The notes under the pieces: model-generated
Told to the model about the DNA's origin: nothing
Databases searched by the model: none
Seen by the model: only the letters and a program-made list of their open reading frames with translations
Position numbers and translations under genes: made by a program
Shown here: positions 9,373-17,832 of the stretch, in pieces
How positions within the stretch are numbered: the stretch's first letter is position 1
How the letters are laid out: each line of letters opens with the position of its first letter
Assembly (NCBI GenBank): GCA_020161815.1
Contig: JAIUOP010000011.1
Location: forward strand, 28,305 to 92,304
Reading direction: 5' to 3'
Length of the DNA stretch: 64,000 bases
DNA from: Actinomycetota bacterium
Lineage (GTDB): Bacteria; Actinomycetota; Actinomycetes; Actinomycetales; Dermatophilaceae

Positions 9373-10707
9373 TCAGAGCCGCAGGTAGCGGTCGAGCTCG
9401 AAGGGCGTCACCTGGGCGCGGTAGTCGTCCCACTCGCGCCGCTTGTTGCGCAGGAAGAACTCGAAGGTGTGCTCGCCGAGGACGTCGGCCATGAGCTCAC
9501 TGGACTCCATCGCCTGGATGGCCCGGTGGAGCGAGGAGGGAAGGGCCTTGATGCCCATCGCCTTGCGCTCGACCTCGGTGAGGCCCCACACGTCGTCCTC
9601 GGTCTCCGGCGGGAGTTCGTAGCCCTCCTCGATGCCCTTGAGGCCGGCCCCGAGGAGGACGGCGAAGGCGAGGTAGGGATTGCACGCCGGGTCGATGGTC
9701 CGGACCTCGACCCGCGTGCTGTTGCCCTTGTTCGGCTTGTACATCGGCACCCGCACCATGGCCGAGCGGTTGTTGTGCCCCCAGGTCAGGTGGGCCGGCG
9801 CCTCTCCCCCGCCCCACAGCCGCTTGTAGCTGTTGACCCACTGGTTCGTCACGGCGGTGATCTCCGCCCCGTGGTGCAGGATCCCGGCGATGAACTGCCG
9901 CCCGACCTTGGAGAGCTGGTAGGGCGCACCGGGCTCGTGGAAGGCGTTGCGGTCACCCTCGAAGAGGCTCACGTGGGTGTGCATGCCCGAGCCGGGGTGG
10001 TCGGCGAAGGGCTTGGGCATGAAGGTGGCATAGAGGTCCTGCTCGAGGGCCACCTCCTTGACCACGGTCCGGAAGGTCATGATGTTGTCGGCCATGGTGA
10101 GCGCATCGGCGTAGCGCAGGTCGATCTCGTTCTGGCCGGGGGCGCCCTCGTGGTGGCTGAACTCCACCGAGATCCCCATCGACTCGAGCATCGTGATCGC
10201 GGCCCGCCGGAAGTCGTGCCCGGTGCCGTGCGGGACGTGGTCGAAGTAGCCGGCCTGGTCCACGGGGGTGGGCGTGCGTCCGGGCTTGGGTTCCTTCTCG
10301 AGGAGGAAGAACTCGATCTCGGGGTGGACGTAGAAGGTGAAGCCCAGGTCTGCCGCGCGCCCCAGCATCCGCTGGAGGACGTTGCGCGGGTCGGCCATGC
10401 TCGGCGCCCCGTCGGGCAGGGTGATGTCGCAGAACATCCGCGCCGTTCCCGGCCGGTCGCCCCGCCACGGGAGGATCTGGAAGGTCGAGGGGTCCGGCTT
10501 GGCGAGCATGTCGGCCTCGTAGACGCGCGCGAAGCCCTCGATGACGGAGCCGTCGAAGCCGATGCCCTCGGCGAAGGCCCCCTCGAGCTCGGCCGGAGCC
10601 ACGGCCACGGACTTGAGGGTGCCGAGGACGTCGGTGAACCACAGTCGGACGAACCTGATGTCGCGTTCCTCGATGGTGCGAAGGACGAACTCCTGCTGAC
10701 GATCCAT
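9373..10707 (-). CDS. glnA2: Type I glutamine synthetase, GlnA2-like
   Basis: 444 residues from the ATG at 10705-10707. GS signatures are intact: the metal and ATP regions HPEIEFFL, HHEGAPGQNEIDLR, GSGMHTHVSL, NSYKRL and RTIDPACNPYLAF. Length and the opening RTIEERDIRFVRLWF resemble the GlnA2 paralogue rather than the longer GlnA1. A YELPP sequence with Tyr at about 363 sits where type I enzymes carry the adenylylation tyrosine. A GlnR-like box lies 22 bp upstream of the start. Confidence 0.93.
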   Translation of the reverse strand: MDRQQEFVLRTIEERDIRFVRLWFTDVLGTLKSVAVAPAELEGAFAEGIGFDGSVIEGFARVYEADMLAKPDPSTFQILPWRGDRPGTARMFCDITLPDGAPSMADPRNVLQRMLGRAADLGFTFYVHPEIEFFLLEKEPKPGRTPTPVDQAGYFDHVPHGTGHDFRRAAITMLESMGISVEFSHHEGAPGQNEIDLRYADALTMADNIMTFRTVVKEVALEQDLYATFMPKPFADHPGSGMHTHVSLFEGDRNAFHEPGAPYQLSKVGRQFIAGILHHGAEITAVTNQWVNSYKRLWGGGEAPAHLTWGHNNRSAMVRVPMYKPNKGNSTRVEVRTIDPACNPYLAFAVLLGAGLKGIEEGYELPPETEDDVWGLTEVERKAMGIKALPSSLHRAIQAMESSELMADVLGEHTFEFFLRNKRREWDDYRAQVTPFELDRYLRL

Positions 10708-10729
10708 GGGCGCATCCTGCACCAGCCGT

Positions 10730-10745
10730 GTTTCGGTCGCGTTAC
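10730..10745 (-). promoter_or_regulatory. GlnR-like box upstream of glnA2
   Basis: Read on the minus strand this is GTAAC-GCGACC-GAAAC, an exact match to the GTnAC-N6-GAAAC half-site pair described for actinobacterial GlnR. It lies between the divergent glnA2 and protease genes, 22 bp before the glnA2 ATG. I do not see a good second pair on either side. Confidence 0.45.
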
Positions 10746-10805
10746 GTCGCCGGCGACGACGCCCGCCTCCACCCCTCGGGGTGGCTCTCGCCTCGTGCTT
10801 GGTCA

Positions 10806-10825
10806 CGGCAAGATAACGATTGCCG
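10806..10825. promoter_or_regulatory. Inverted repeat CGGCAA-N8-TTGCCG in the glnA2/protease intergenic region
   Basis: Perfect 6-bp arms around an A/T-rich centre (gataacga), about 100 bp upstream of the protease start. It could be an operator for the protease gene or for glnA2. No regulator can be named. Confidence 0.3.
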
Positions 10826-10926
10826 ACTCGGATCGCGCCCGCTGGCGCCGAGAGCGACGATCCCACACGGGCGCCGATCGGTGGCCCACGTCGCTCCGAC
10901 GTATGTCCGCACAGACAGGATGCACA

Positions 10927-13341
10927 GTGACGAAACGTCTGCATCGCGGCGCCAGGGCCTTGAGCTTTGCGTCTGCAGGCCTGCTGACCGCAGGATTCTT
11001 CGCCGCCGCGCCCGCCGCATCAGCGGCTCCGGCGCCCTCGCCGGCCGACTCCGCCGTGGCCACTCTCGCCGACCGTGGCGAAGCCGGAGGGGGCCACGTC
11101 CCCACCCACCCGCTGAGCGTCGCGCGCAAGCAGGGGGCCCTCAAGGACTCCGTCATCCAGCGTCAGCTCAAGGGCGACAAGAGCGCCACCGGCAAGGTGG
11201 TCAAGGTCGGCAAGGGTCAGTACGTCGAGCTCCAGCGGGAGGCCACCGACCCCGTCTTCGTGATCATCGTCGAGTTCGGTGACGCGCAGCACCCCAACCC
11301 AATCTTCCAGGGACCGCCCCCGGACGGCTCCGCCACCGATGTCACCGGCCCCCTCCACAACGAGATCCCCCAGCCGGACCGGTCAGTCGACAACTCCACG
11401 CTGTGGAAGGCGGACTACAACCGCGAGCACTACGTCGACATGTACTTCAACCGGATGGCGAACTACTACAAGGCCCAGTCCTCCAACCGGTACTCCGTGA
11501 CCGGTGACGTCCACGGCTGGGTCAAGGTGCCCTTCAACGAGGCGCTCTACGGCCGCAACTACTGCGGCGGCATCGTCTGCCCCACCTCCAAGGCGTTGGC
11601 CCGGGACGCGATGGCCGTCTGGGTCGACCAGCAGCTGAAGTCCGGCCTGACGATGAGCGACGTCCAGGCCGAGCTGAAGAAGTACGACGTCTGGGACCGC
11701 TATGACCTCGACGGCGACGGCAACTTCAACGAGCCCGACGGCTACATCGACCACATGCAGATCGTCCACGCCGGCGGCGACGAGGCCGCGGGCGACCCGC
11801 ACCAGGGCACCGACGCCATCTGGAGCCACCGCTGGTACGCCAACCTGCAAGCAGGCGGGCCCGGCGGCCTGGCCGGTGTCCAGATCGGCGCCAATGGCGG
11901 CCTGGTCTCCTCCTCGATGGTCCCCAACAACCCGACCGGCGTCTGGCTCGGTGACTACACGATCCAGCCGGAGAACGGCGGCCTCGGCGTCTTCGCCCAC
12001 GAGTACGGCCACGACCTCGGCCTGCCGGACCTCTACGACACCTCCGGCAACACCGGCGGCGCGGAGAACTCCACCGCCTTCTGGACCCTGATGTCCTCCG
12101 GCGCCAACATCGGCAGCGGCTCACCCGACGGCATCGGCGATGCCCCGACCGACCTGTCGGCCTGGGAGCTGCTCACCCTCGGCTGGTTGGGCCCGCAGGG
12201 CTCGAAGGGCCCGTTCTACGAGGTCGTGAAGCCTGGCGAGAAGAAGAACGTCAAGCTCGGACCGAACGTCCCGGCGACGAAGTCCCCGCAGGCGATCTTC
12301 ACCGTCCTCCCGGACAAGGTGGTCGACCGCAACCTCGGCGCCGGCGCGGAGGCCGGCGACTTCTTCTGGGCCACCGGCAAGGCCGACACCACGTCCACGA
12401 TGACGGCCTCGGTCACGGGCGCCACCGTGACGGCCAAGGTCCGCTACGACATCGAGGTCGACTACGACTACGCCCGGCTGCAGGCGCAGGTCGGTGGCGT
12501 GTGGGTCAACGTCTCGACCAACCTGTCGACCACGTCGGACCCCAACGGCAACAACCCGGACAAAACGGGCATCACCGGTACGTCGGCCGGCTATGCCACC
12601 GGCGCGTGGGTCGACCTCACGGCCACGCTTCCGAGCGGCACCACGGCCGTTCGCTTCGCCTACACCAACGACCCGGCGGAGTTCGGAGACGGCTTCGGCG
12701 TCGATGCGGTCAAGGTCGGGGGCACCCCCGTGGCCGACAGCGCCTGGAGCCTCGACGGCTTCCAGCTCGCGGTCAACGGGATGGTCAAGGATGCCTTCTT
12801 CAACGCCTACGTCGCCGAGAACCGGCAGTACGACGGGTACGACGCCTCGCTGAAGAGCGCCTACAACTTCGGCTTCCTCGACAGCAAGCCGGACTGGGTC
12901 GAGAACTTCCCCTACCAGAACGGCCTGCTGATCTGGTACTGGAACGAGCAGTACGCCGACAACAACGTCGGTGACCACCCCGGTGGCGGCCTGCTCCTCC
13001 CGGTGGACGCGCACCCGAGCTTCCACCACTACGCCGATGGCACGCTGATGCGGCAGCGCCTGCTGAGCTACGACTCGACCTTCGGGACCGAGGCCACCGA
13101 CGCCATCACGGTCCACAAGAACAGCCAGCCGTCGACGATCCCGTCGCAGCCCGCGGTGAACGTCTTCGACGACACCAGGGACTGGTGGTTCGACTGTGAC
13201 ACCGACGCCTGCACCGGCTCCCACCAGGGTCGCTACCAGCCGGGCTGGACCGGTGTCGACGTGCCCAAGACGGGGACGACGATCACCGTCAACGGCGCCA
13301 CCACGAACAGCCACCTCAACGTCACCGTCTCTGCCAAGTGA
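10927..13341 (+). CDS. Secreted immune-inhibitor-A-type M6 zinc metalloprotease
   Basis: 804 residues. GTG start at 10927 was chosen because AGGA at 10917-10920 is correctly spaced. The N-terminus is a Sec signal peptide (MTKRLHRGARALS, hydrophobic core, cleavage near PAASAAPA at ~30-36). A propeptide follows, then the catalytic zinc motif HEYGHDLGLPD at 358-368. C-terminal to this is a beta-sandwich region and a second InhA-type region (around KPDWVENFPYQNGLLIWYW). It should degrade extracellular protein. The gene is unusually free of the CGGCATAC octamer. Confidence 0.92.
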   Translation: MTKRLHRGARALSFASAGLLTAGFFAAAPAASAAPAPSPADSAVATLADRGEAGGGHVPTHPLSVARKQGALKDSVIQRQLKGDKSATGKVVKVGKGQYVELQREATDPVFVIIVEFGDAQHPNPIFQGPPPDGSATDVTGPLHNEIPQPDRSVDNSTLWKADYNREHYVDMYFNRMANYYKAQSSNRYSVTGDVHGWVKVPFNEALYGRNYCGGIVCPTSKALARDAMAVWVDQQLKSGLTMSDVQAELKKYDVWDRYDLDGDGNFNEPDGYIDHMQIVHAGGDEAAGDPHQGTDAIWSHRWYANLQAGGPGGLAGVQIGANGGLVSSSMVPNNPTGVWLGDYTIQPENGGLGVFAHEYGHDLGLPDLYDTSGNTGGAENSTAFWTLMSSGANIGSGSPDGIGDAPTDLSAWELLTLGWLGPQGSKGPFYEVVKPGEKKNVKLGPNVPATKSPQAIFTVLPDKVVDRNLGAGAEAGDFFWATGKADTTSTMTASVTGATVTAKVRYDIEVDYDYARLQAQVGGVWVNVSTNLSTTSDPNGNNPDKTGITGTSAGYATGAWVDLTATLPSGTTAVRFAYTNDPAEFGDGFGVDAVKVGGTPVADSAWSLDGFQLAVNGMVKDAFFNAYVAENRQYDGYDASLKSAYNFGFLDSKPDWVENFPYQNGLLIWYWNEQYADNNVGDHPGGGLLLPVDAHPSFHHYADGTLMRQRLLSYDSTFGTEATDAITVHKNSQPSTIPSQPAVNVFDDTRDWWFDCDTDACTGSHQGRYQPGWTGVDVPKTGTTITVNGATTNSHLNVTVSAK

Positions 13342-13371
13342 CCTGACGACGGTCGGCTGATCGACCCACAG

Positions 13372-13405
13372 GAGGGCCCCGTCACCGGAAGGTGACGGGG
13401 CCCTC
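13372..13405 (+). terminator. Terminator after the M6 protease
   Basis: Perfect 15-bp arms (GAGGGCCCCGTCACC and its complement) with a GGAA loop, about 30 bp after the stop codon. No T-run follows, as is common in very G+C-rich genomes. Confidence 0.75.
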
Positions 13406-13447
13406 GTGCATGTCCCCACGGCATACGGCTCGCCCTAGGATCGGGAC

Positions 13448-14320
13448 ATGAGCCAGACGCCTGCGTCCCCCGCCCCCGAGAGCACCGCCCCCTACGGCAC
13501 CGGGGCGCAGGCGGCCCCCCAACGCCGCATCCGGATCCCGCACCTGATGGCGATGAAGGAGCGGGGCGAGAAGTGGGCGATGCTCACCGCCTACGACATG
13601 TACACCGCGGAGATCTTCGACCAGGCCGACATCCCGGTGCTGCTCGTCGGGGACAGTGCCGGCAACAACGTCTACGGCTTCGAGACCACCGTGCCGGTCA
13701 CGGTCGACCACCTCGTGCCCCTGTGCCGGGCCGTCACCAGCGCGGCGAAGCGGGCGATGGTCGTGGCCGACCTGCCCTTCGGGTCCTACCAGGCCAGCCC
13801 CCAGCAGGCGCTCGCGACGGCGACCCGCTTCATGAAGGAGGGGCTCGCCCACGCGGTGAAGCTCGAGGGCGGGAAGGCGATGGTCCCCGAGGTCGAGCTG
13901 CTCGTGCGCGCCGGCATCCCGGTCATGGGCCACATCGGCTTCACCCCGCAGAGCGAGCACGTGCTCGGCGGCTACCGCGTCCAGGGCCGCGGCGAGGCCG
14001 CGCGACGCACCCTCGAGGACGCCCTCGCCCTCCAGGAGGCCGGGTGCTTCGCCATCGTCATGGAGATGGTGCCCGCTCCCCTGGCCAAGGAGATCACCGA
14101 GGCCCTCGTGATCCCCACGGTCGGCATCGGCGCCGGCCCGCACTGCGACGCCCAGGTGCTCGTCTGGCAGGACATGGCCGGCCTGCGCGGCGGTCGGGCG
14201 CCGCGCTTCGTCAAGAAGTACGCCAACCTCCGCGAGGACCTCGGCGACGCGGCCAAGGCGTATGCCGCGGACGTCGCCGACGGCTCGTTCCCGGCCGCCG
14301 AGCACAGCTTCGAGTCCTGA
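13448..14320 (+). CDS. panB: 3-methyl-2-oxobutanoate hydroxymethyltransferase PanB
   Basis: 290 residues. It transfers a hydroxymethyl group from 5,10-methylene-THF to alpha-ketoisovalerate, the first step to pantothenate. Visible motifs are [32 protein letters not shown] and [17 protein letters not shown]. The first ~25 residues are a Pro/Ala-rich extension. ATG at 13448 lies 6 nt after TAGGAT (13436-13441), so it is probably leaderless. panC is not adjacent. Confidence 0.96.
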   Translation: MSQTPASPAPESTAPYGTGAQAAPQRRIRIPHLMAMKERGEKWAMLTAYDMYTAEIFDQADIPVLLVGDSAGNNVYGFETTVPVTVDHLVPLCRAVTSAAKRAMVVADLPFGSYQASPQQALATATRFMKEGLAHAVKLEGGKAMVPEVELLVRAGIPVMGHIGFTPQSEHVLGGYRVQGRGEAARRTLEDALALQEAGCFAIVMEMVPAPLAKEITEALVIPTVGIGAGPHCDAQVLVWQDMAGLRGGRAPRFVKKYANLREDLGDAAKAYAADVADGSFPAAEHSFES

Positions 14321-14334
14321 GCCCGGAGCCGACG

Positions 14335-14967
14335 ATGGGCCTGCCCTACGACCCGTTCACCCGCTGGCGGGAGATCTCCGACGGCTCGGGTGGCGCCGCG
14401 CACTACCAGGAGCGCTTCGACGCGCTCGCCGCCGAGGGCCAGGACGTGCACGGGGAGGCCGCCCTCGTCGCCGCACTCGTCGGCCCACCGCCTCGGCGGG
14501 TCCTCGACGCCGGGTGCGGCACCGGACGCGTGGCGATCGAGCTGGCGCGGCGCGGCTACGACTGCGTCGGCGTGGACGCCGACAGCCAGATGCTCGAGGT
14601 CGCTCGGGTGCGCGGCCCGGGCATCCACCTGATCCACCAGGACCTGGCCACGATGTACCTGCGCGCCCAGCTCTTCGACCTCGTGGTCGCGGCCGGCAAT
14701 GTCATCCCCCTGCTCGCCCCGGGCACGCTCGACGCGGCGGTCGAGCGGATGGCGGCGCACACGGTGCCGGGCGGGCTCGTCGTCTGCGGCTTCGGCACCG
14801 ACTCCGCCCACCTGCCGGACGGGTGCCCGGTCACCCCGCTGGCCGACCTCGAGCGGGCCTGTGCGCTCGCCGGGCTGGTGCGGGTCGAGCGGTGGTCCTC
14901 ATGGGACCGTGCCCCGTGGACGGCGAGCGCGGGTTACGTCGTCACGGTCCACCGTCGACCGGACTGA
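14335..14967 (+). CDS. Class I SAM-dependent methyltransferase
   Basis: 210 residues, 14 bp after panB. Motif I is VLDAGCGTGRVAIELA at about 58-73, followed by the acidic strand-2 end VGVDAD. LIHQDLATM and FDLVVAAGNV form the later Rossmann strands. The N-terminus (YDPFTRWREI) is typical of small soluble methyltransferases. Substrate unknown. Confidence 0.85.
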   Translation: MGLPYDPFTRWREISDGSGGAAHYQERFDALAAEGQDVHGEAALVAALVGPPPRRVLDAGCGTGRVAIELARRGYDCVGVDADSQMLEVARVRGPGIHLIHQDLATMYLRAQLFDLVVAAGNVIPLLAPGTLDAAVERMAAHTVPGGLVVCGFGTDSAHLPDGCPVTPLADLERACALAGLVRVERWSSWDRAPWTASAGYVVTVHRRPD

Positions 14968-14984
14968 CGAGGTCTGGTCTGCGG

Positions 14985-15200
14985 TCAGTCCTCGAGGTCG
15001 TCGTCGTTCCAGCCGGGAGCGGCGCCCCGGCTCTCCCACTCCTCGTCCTCCTCGTCCCACCGTTCGGTGTTCTCCCGGGCGTGCTCGAGGGCCTTCTCGG
15101 CCTCGGCCTGGGTCGCGAAGGGGCCGAGCACGTCGGCTCCCGGGCCGCGCGTCTCGTCGGTCTCGACGCTCTTGGTGGCGAGGTTGTACCAGAAGGCCAT
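14985..15200 (-). CDS. Small SPOR-like hypothetical protein
   Basis: 71 residues from the ATG at 15198-15200 ([13 protein letters not shown]). The middle, [19 protein letters not shown], matches the short SPOR-like proteins seen in many Actinobacteria, where the phrase LGPYATREEAE recurs. The tail is strongly acidic and Trp-rich ([15 protein letters not shown]). It is transcribed away from map and partly into the methyltransferase end. Probably a soluble accessory protein; role unknown. Confidence 0.75.
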   Translation of the reverse strand: MAFWYNLATKSVETDETRGPGADVLGPFATQAEAEKALEHARENTERWDEEDEEWESRGAAPGWNDDDLED

Positions 15201-15294
15201 CGTGCTCTCCTTGGGCTCGGGTCGTCGTCGGCGCGAGGGGTGCGCCGCACGTCCGACTGTCGGGCGGACCGGGTGGCTGCCTAGACTCCACCGT

Positions 15295-16158
15295 ATGCCG
15301 GTGACCTTCGCAAGTGTGGCCCCCGGATCGGTGTCTGCGCGGCGCGCCGTACCCGCCTCGATCGTGGCTCCGGAGTACGTCGACCGCCCCACGCCGGTCG
15401 AGGGCCGCGAGCCCAATGTCAAGAGTGCCGAGACGATCGAGGCGATGCGTGTCGCCGGCCGGATCGCGGCCCGCGCGATGGCGGAGGCGGCGGCGGTCAT
15501 CGCCCCCGGGGTCACCACTGACGAGATCGACCGGGTCGGTCACGAGTACCTCCTCGACCACGGCGCCTATCCCTCGACCCTGGGCTACAAGGGCTTCCCC
15601 AAGTCGCTGTGCACCTCGGTCAACGAGGTGATCTGCCACGGCATCCCGGACTCACGCCGGCTCGAGGACGGCGACATCGTCAACATCGACATCACGGCCT
15701 ACGTGGGCGGCGTGCATGGCGACACCGATGCGACCTATCTCGTCGGCGAGGTCGACGAGGAGTCGAGGCTGCTCGTCGAGCGCACCCAAGAGGCGATGAT
15801 GCGGGGCATCAAGGCGGCCCTGCCCGGTCGAGCGATCAACGTCATCGGGCGGGTCATCGAGTCGTATGCCGCCCGCTTCGGTTACGGCGTCGTCCGCGAC
15901 TTCACCGGCCACGGGATCGGCACCGAGTTCCACTCCGGGCTGATCGTCCCCCACTACGACGCCGCCCCGGCCTACGACCTCGTGATCGAGCCGGGGATGA
16001 CCTTCACCATCGAGCCGATGCTCAACCTCGGCACGCCCGAGTGGGAGATGTGGGACGACGGCTGGACGGTCGTGACACGCGACCGGCGTCGGTCGGCACA
16101 ATTCGAGCACACCATCCTCATCACCGAGACCGGCAACGAGATCCTGACCCTCCCGTGA
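15295..16158 (+). CDS. map: Type I methionine aminopeptidase
   Basis: 287 residues. It removes the initiator methionine from nascent proteins. The five metal ligands of the pita-bread fold fall in [15 protein letters not shown] and QFEHT, with DITAYVGG before them. A ~40-residue N-terminal extension precedes the catalytic domain. The start ATG is inside an octamer (15293-15300) and 7 nt after a TAGACT -10 box (15282-15287), so translation probably starts leaderless. Confidence 0.95.
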   Translation: MPVTFASVAPGSVSARRAVPASIVAPEYVDRPTPVEGREPNVKSAETIEAMRVAGRIAARAMAEAAAVIAPGVTTDEIDRVGHEYLLDHGAYPSTLGYKGFPKSLCTSVNEVICHGIPDSRRLEDGDIVNIDITAYVGGVHGDTDATYLVGEVDEESRLLVERTQEAMMRGIKAALPGRAINVIGRVIESYAARFGYGVVRDFTGHGIGTEFHSGLIVPHYDAAPAYDLVIEPGMTFTIEPMLNLGTPEWEMWDDGWTVVTRDRRRSAQFEHTILITETGNEILTLP

Positions 16159-16175
16159 CCCGACAAGGAGTCCCC

Positions 16176-16964
16176 ATGGCCCAGCAGTCCAGCCTCCCCC
16201 TCGGCATCGACGTCGGCGGGAGCGGCATCAAGGGCGCGCCCGTCGACCTGGCCACCGGCCAGCTGACGGCCGAGCGGCTCCGCATCGAGACCCCCCAGCC
16301 CTCGACGCCGGAGGCGGTCGTCGGTGTCATCGCCCAGATCGTCGACGCCTTCGCCGACCAGGTCGGGCCGACCGCTCCGATCGGCATCACCATCCCCGGG
16401 GTGGTCATGCGGGGCGTGGTCAAGACGGCCGCGAACATCGACAAGGGCTGGATCGACTGCGACATGGAGAAGCTCGTCGAGGACCGGCTCCAGCGTGACG
16501 TCGTCGTCGTCAACGACGCCGACGCCGCCGGGGTCGGCGAGCTGCACTACGGCGCGGCCAAGGGCCACGAGGGGCTGGTCATCATGACCACGCTCGGCAC
16601 CGGCATCGGCAGCGCAGTGATCCACGAGGGCCGGCTCGTCCCCAACTCGGAGTACGGCCACCTCGAGATCGACGGCCACAACGCCGAGAGCCGGGCAGCG
16701 GCCTCGGCCAAGAAGCGTGAGGGACTGTCGTGGGAGCAGTACGCCAAGCGACTGAGCCGCTACTACCAGTTCCTCGAGTCGGTCACCTGGCCGGACCTGT
16801 TCGTCATCGGCGGGGGCGTGTCGAAGAAGCCCGAGAAGTTCCTGCACCTCATCGAGTGCCGCACCCCCGTCATCGCCGCGACCCGGGCCAACGAGGCCGG
16901 CATCATCGGTGCCGCACGGATGGCGGCGGACGCCCAGCAGGTGCGCGGACGGCATACGGCCTGA
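16176..16964 (+). CDS. ppgK: Polyphosphate glucokinase (ROK family)
   Basis: 262 residues, AAGGAG ribosome site at 16165-16170. It phosphorylates glucose using polyphosphate and usually ATP. The phosphate-1 motif [11 protein letters not shown] is at 10-20. The sequences [17 protein letters not shown] and [10 protein letters not shown] are typical of PpgK rather than ordinary ROK glucokinases. It lacks the ROK repressor HTH. It follows map by 17 bp and may share its transcript. Confidence 0.93.
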   Translation: MAQQSSLPLGIDVGGSGIKGAPVDLATGQLTAERLRIETPQPSTPEAVVGVIAQIVDAFADQVGPTAPIGITIPGVVMRGVVKTAANIDKGWIDCDMEKLVEDRLQRDVVVVNDADAAGVGELHYGAAKGHEGLVIMTTLGTGIGSAVIHEGRLVPNSEYGHLEIDGHNAESRAAASAKKREGLSWEQYAKRLSRYYQFLESVTWPDLFVIGGGVSKKPEKFLHLIECRTPVIAATRANEAGIIGAARMAADAQQVRGRHTA

Positions 16965-16976
16965 TCGGGCCTGGCG

Positions 16977-17627
16977 TCAGGAGAAGGTGACCGCGCCCCG
17001 GCCCAGGAGGTCCATGACCTCGGTGTCGGGGCACCCCAGCGTGCGCGCCTGCCCCAGGTAGAGCGCGCGGCCGTGGGGGGCGAGCAGCGAGTCGTGGATC
17101 GGGAACGCACGGGCGACACCCAGGCGCCGTAGGAAGGCCGTCATCTCGCGGCTGCGCTGCCAGGGGGCGTTGAGCGGGAAGCCCAGGACGTCGACCTCGC
17201 CCGGATCGGCGTCGAGGGCGTCCCCGGGGTGGAAGAAGGTCGGCTGGCCGGGGGCGCTGAGGCGGACACCGACATTGGAGATCCGCGGGATGTCCTCGTG
17301 GATGAGGGCGTGGACCTTGCCGACCGGGTCGATGCGCAGGTCGCCGATCCTCGTCCCCTCGGCCGCATGAGTGGTGGCGTCCACGCCGAGCCCGGCGAGG
17401 ACGGCGACGCTGTCGGGGTCGCACAGGACCTGAGCCTGGGGATTGGCGCGCACCAGCTCGGGCAGCCGGTCGGGATCGAGGTGGTCGGCGTGCTGGTGGG
17501 TCACCACGATCGCGGCGAGATCCCGCACGGGCGAGAAGTCACCCGCGAAGGTGCCCGGGTCGATGAGGACGCGGACGTCGGCGCTCTCGACGAGGACGCA
17601 GGCATGACCGAGGTGGGTGAGCTCCAT
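16977..17627 (-). CDS. Metallo-beta-lactamase-fold hydrolase
   Basis: 216 residues. Zinc ligands are seen in THQHADHLD near residues 43-51, with further ligand candidates in FFHPGDAL and FPIHDS. It resembles the UlaG/YfiT-like group that acts on small metabolites or phosphoesters rather than beta-lactams. Convergent with ppgK. ATG at 17627 is 6 nt after TAGCGT (17639-17634), so probably leaderless. Confidence 0.85.
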   Translation of the reverse strand: MELTHLGHACVLVESADVRVLIDPGTFAGDFSPVRDLAAIVVTHQHADHLDPDRLPELVRANPQAQVLCDPDSVAVLAGLGVDATTHAAEGTRIGDLRIDPVGKVHALIHEDIPRISNVGVRLSAPGQPTFFHPGDALDADPGEVDVLGFPLNAPWQRSREMTAFLRRLGVARAFPIHDSLLAPHGRALYLGQARTLGCPDTEVMDLLGRGAVTFS

Positions 17628-17704
17628 GAACCCACGCTAGGCCACCGTGGCAGCCGGAGGGACCTCGCGGCGGGCCCCGACATGACCTCGGCGAATTACA
17701 TGGA

Positions 17705-17740
17705 TGTGACTCATGTGAACCCAGTGACAGGTGTGATTTC
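17705..17740 (+). promoter_or_regulatory. Four 9-bp-spaced GTGA repeats, MtrA-like operator
   Basis: GTGA occurs at 17706, 17715, 17724 and 17733, an exact 9-bp period, giving GTGAC-N4-GTGAA-N4-GTGAC-N4-GTGAT. MtrA sites are direct repeats of GTnAC-like half-sites with N4 spacers, and MtrA controls wall hydrolase genes in Actinobacteria. The next gene is a secreted wall hydrolase. A possible -10 (TACGGT, 17747-17752) follows directly. Confidence 0.45.
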
Positions 17741-17832
17741 GCGTCCTACGGTGGAGGAAGCCACGCCCGAGACAACCCACGCATCCACGGACCTCGTCTC
17801 GAAAACCCCTGTGCCGGAAGGAGACTCGCCCG

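Noticed and set aside
5733..9494. 1253-codon rightward open frame opposite the M20 and glnE genes
   Set aside because: Antisense shadow without family signatures.
8683..10926. Long rightward open frame running into the M6 protease
   Set aside because: It is antisense to glnE and glnA2, which have clear motifs; the frame is open only because of G+C-rich codon bias. The protease starts at the GTG at 10927.
17640..17832. c-di-AMP (ydaO) riboswitch before the wall hydrolase
   Set aside because: Such riboswitches often precede actinobacterial wall hydrolases, but the conserved core is not visible; the GTGA array is the clearer feature.
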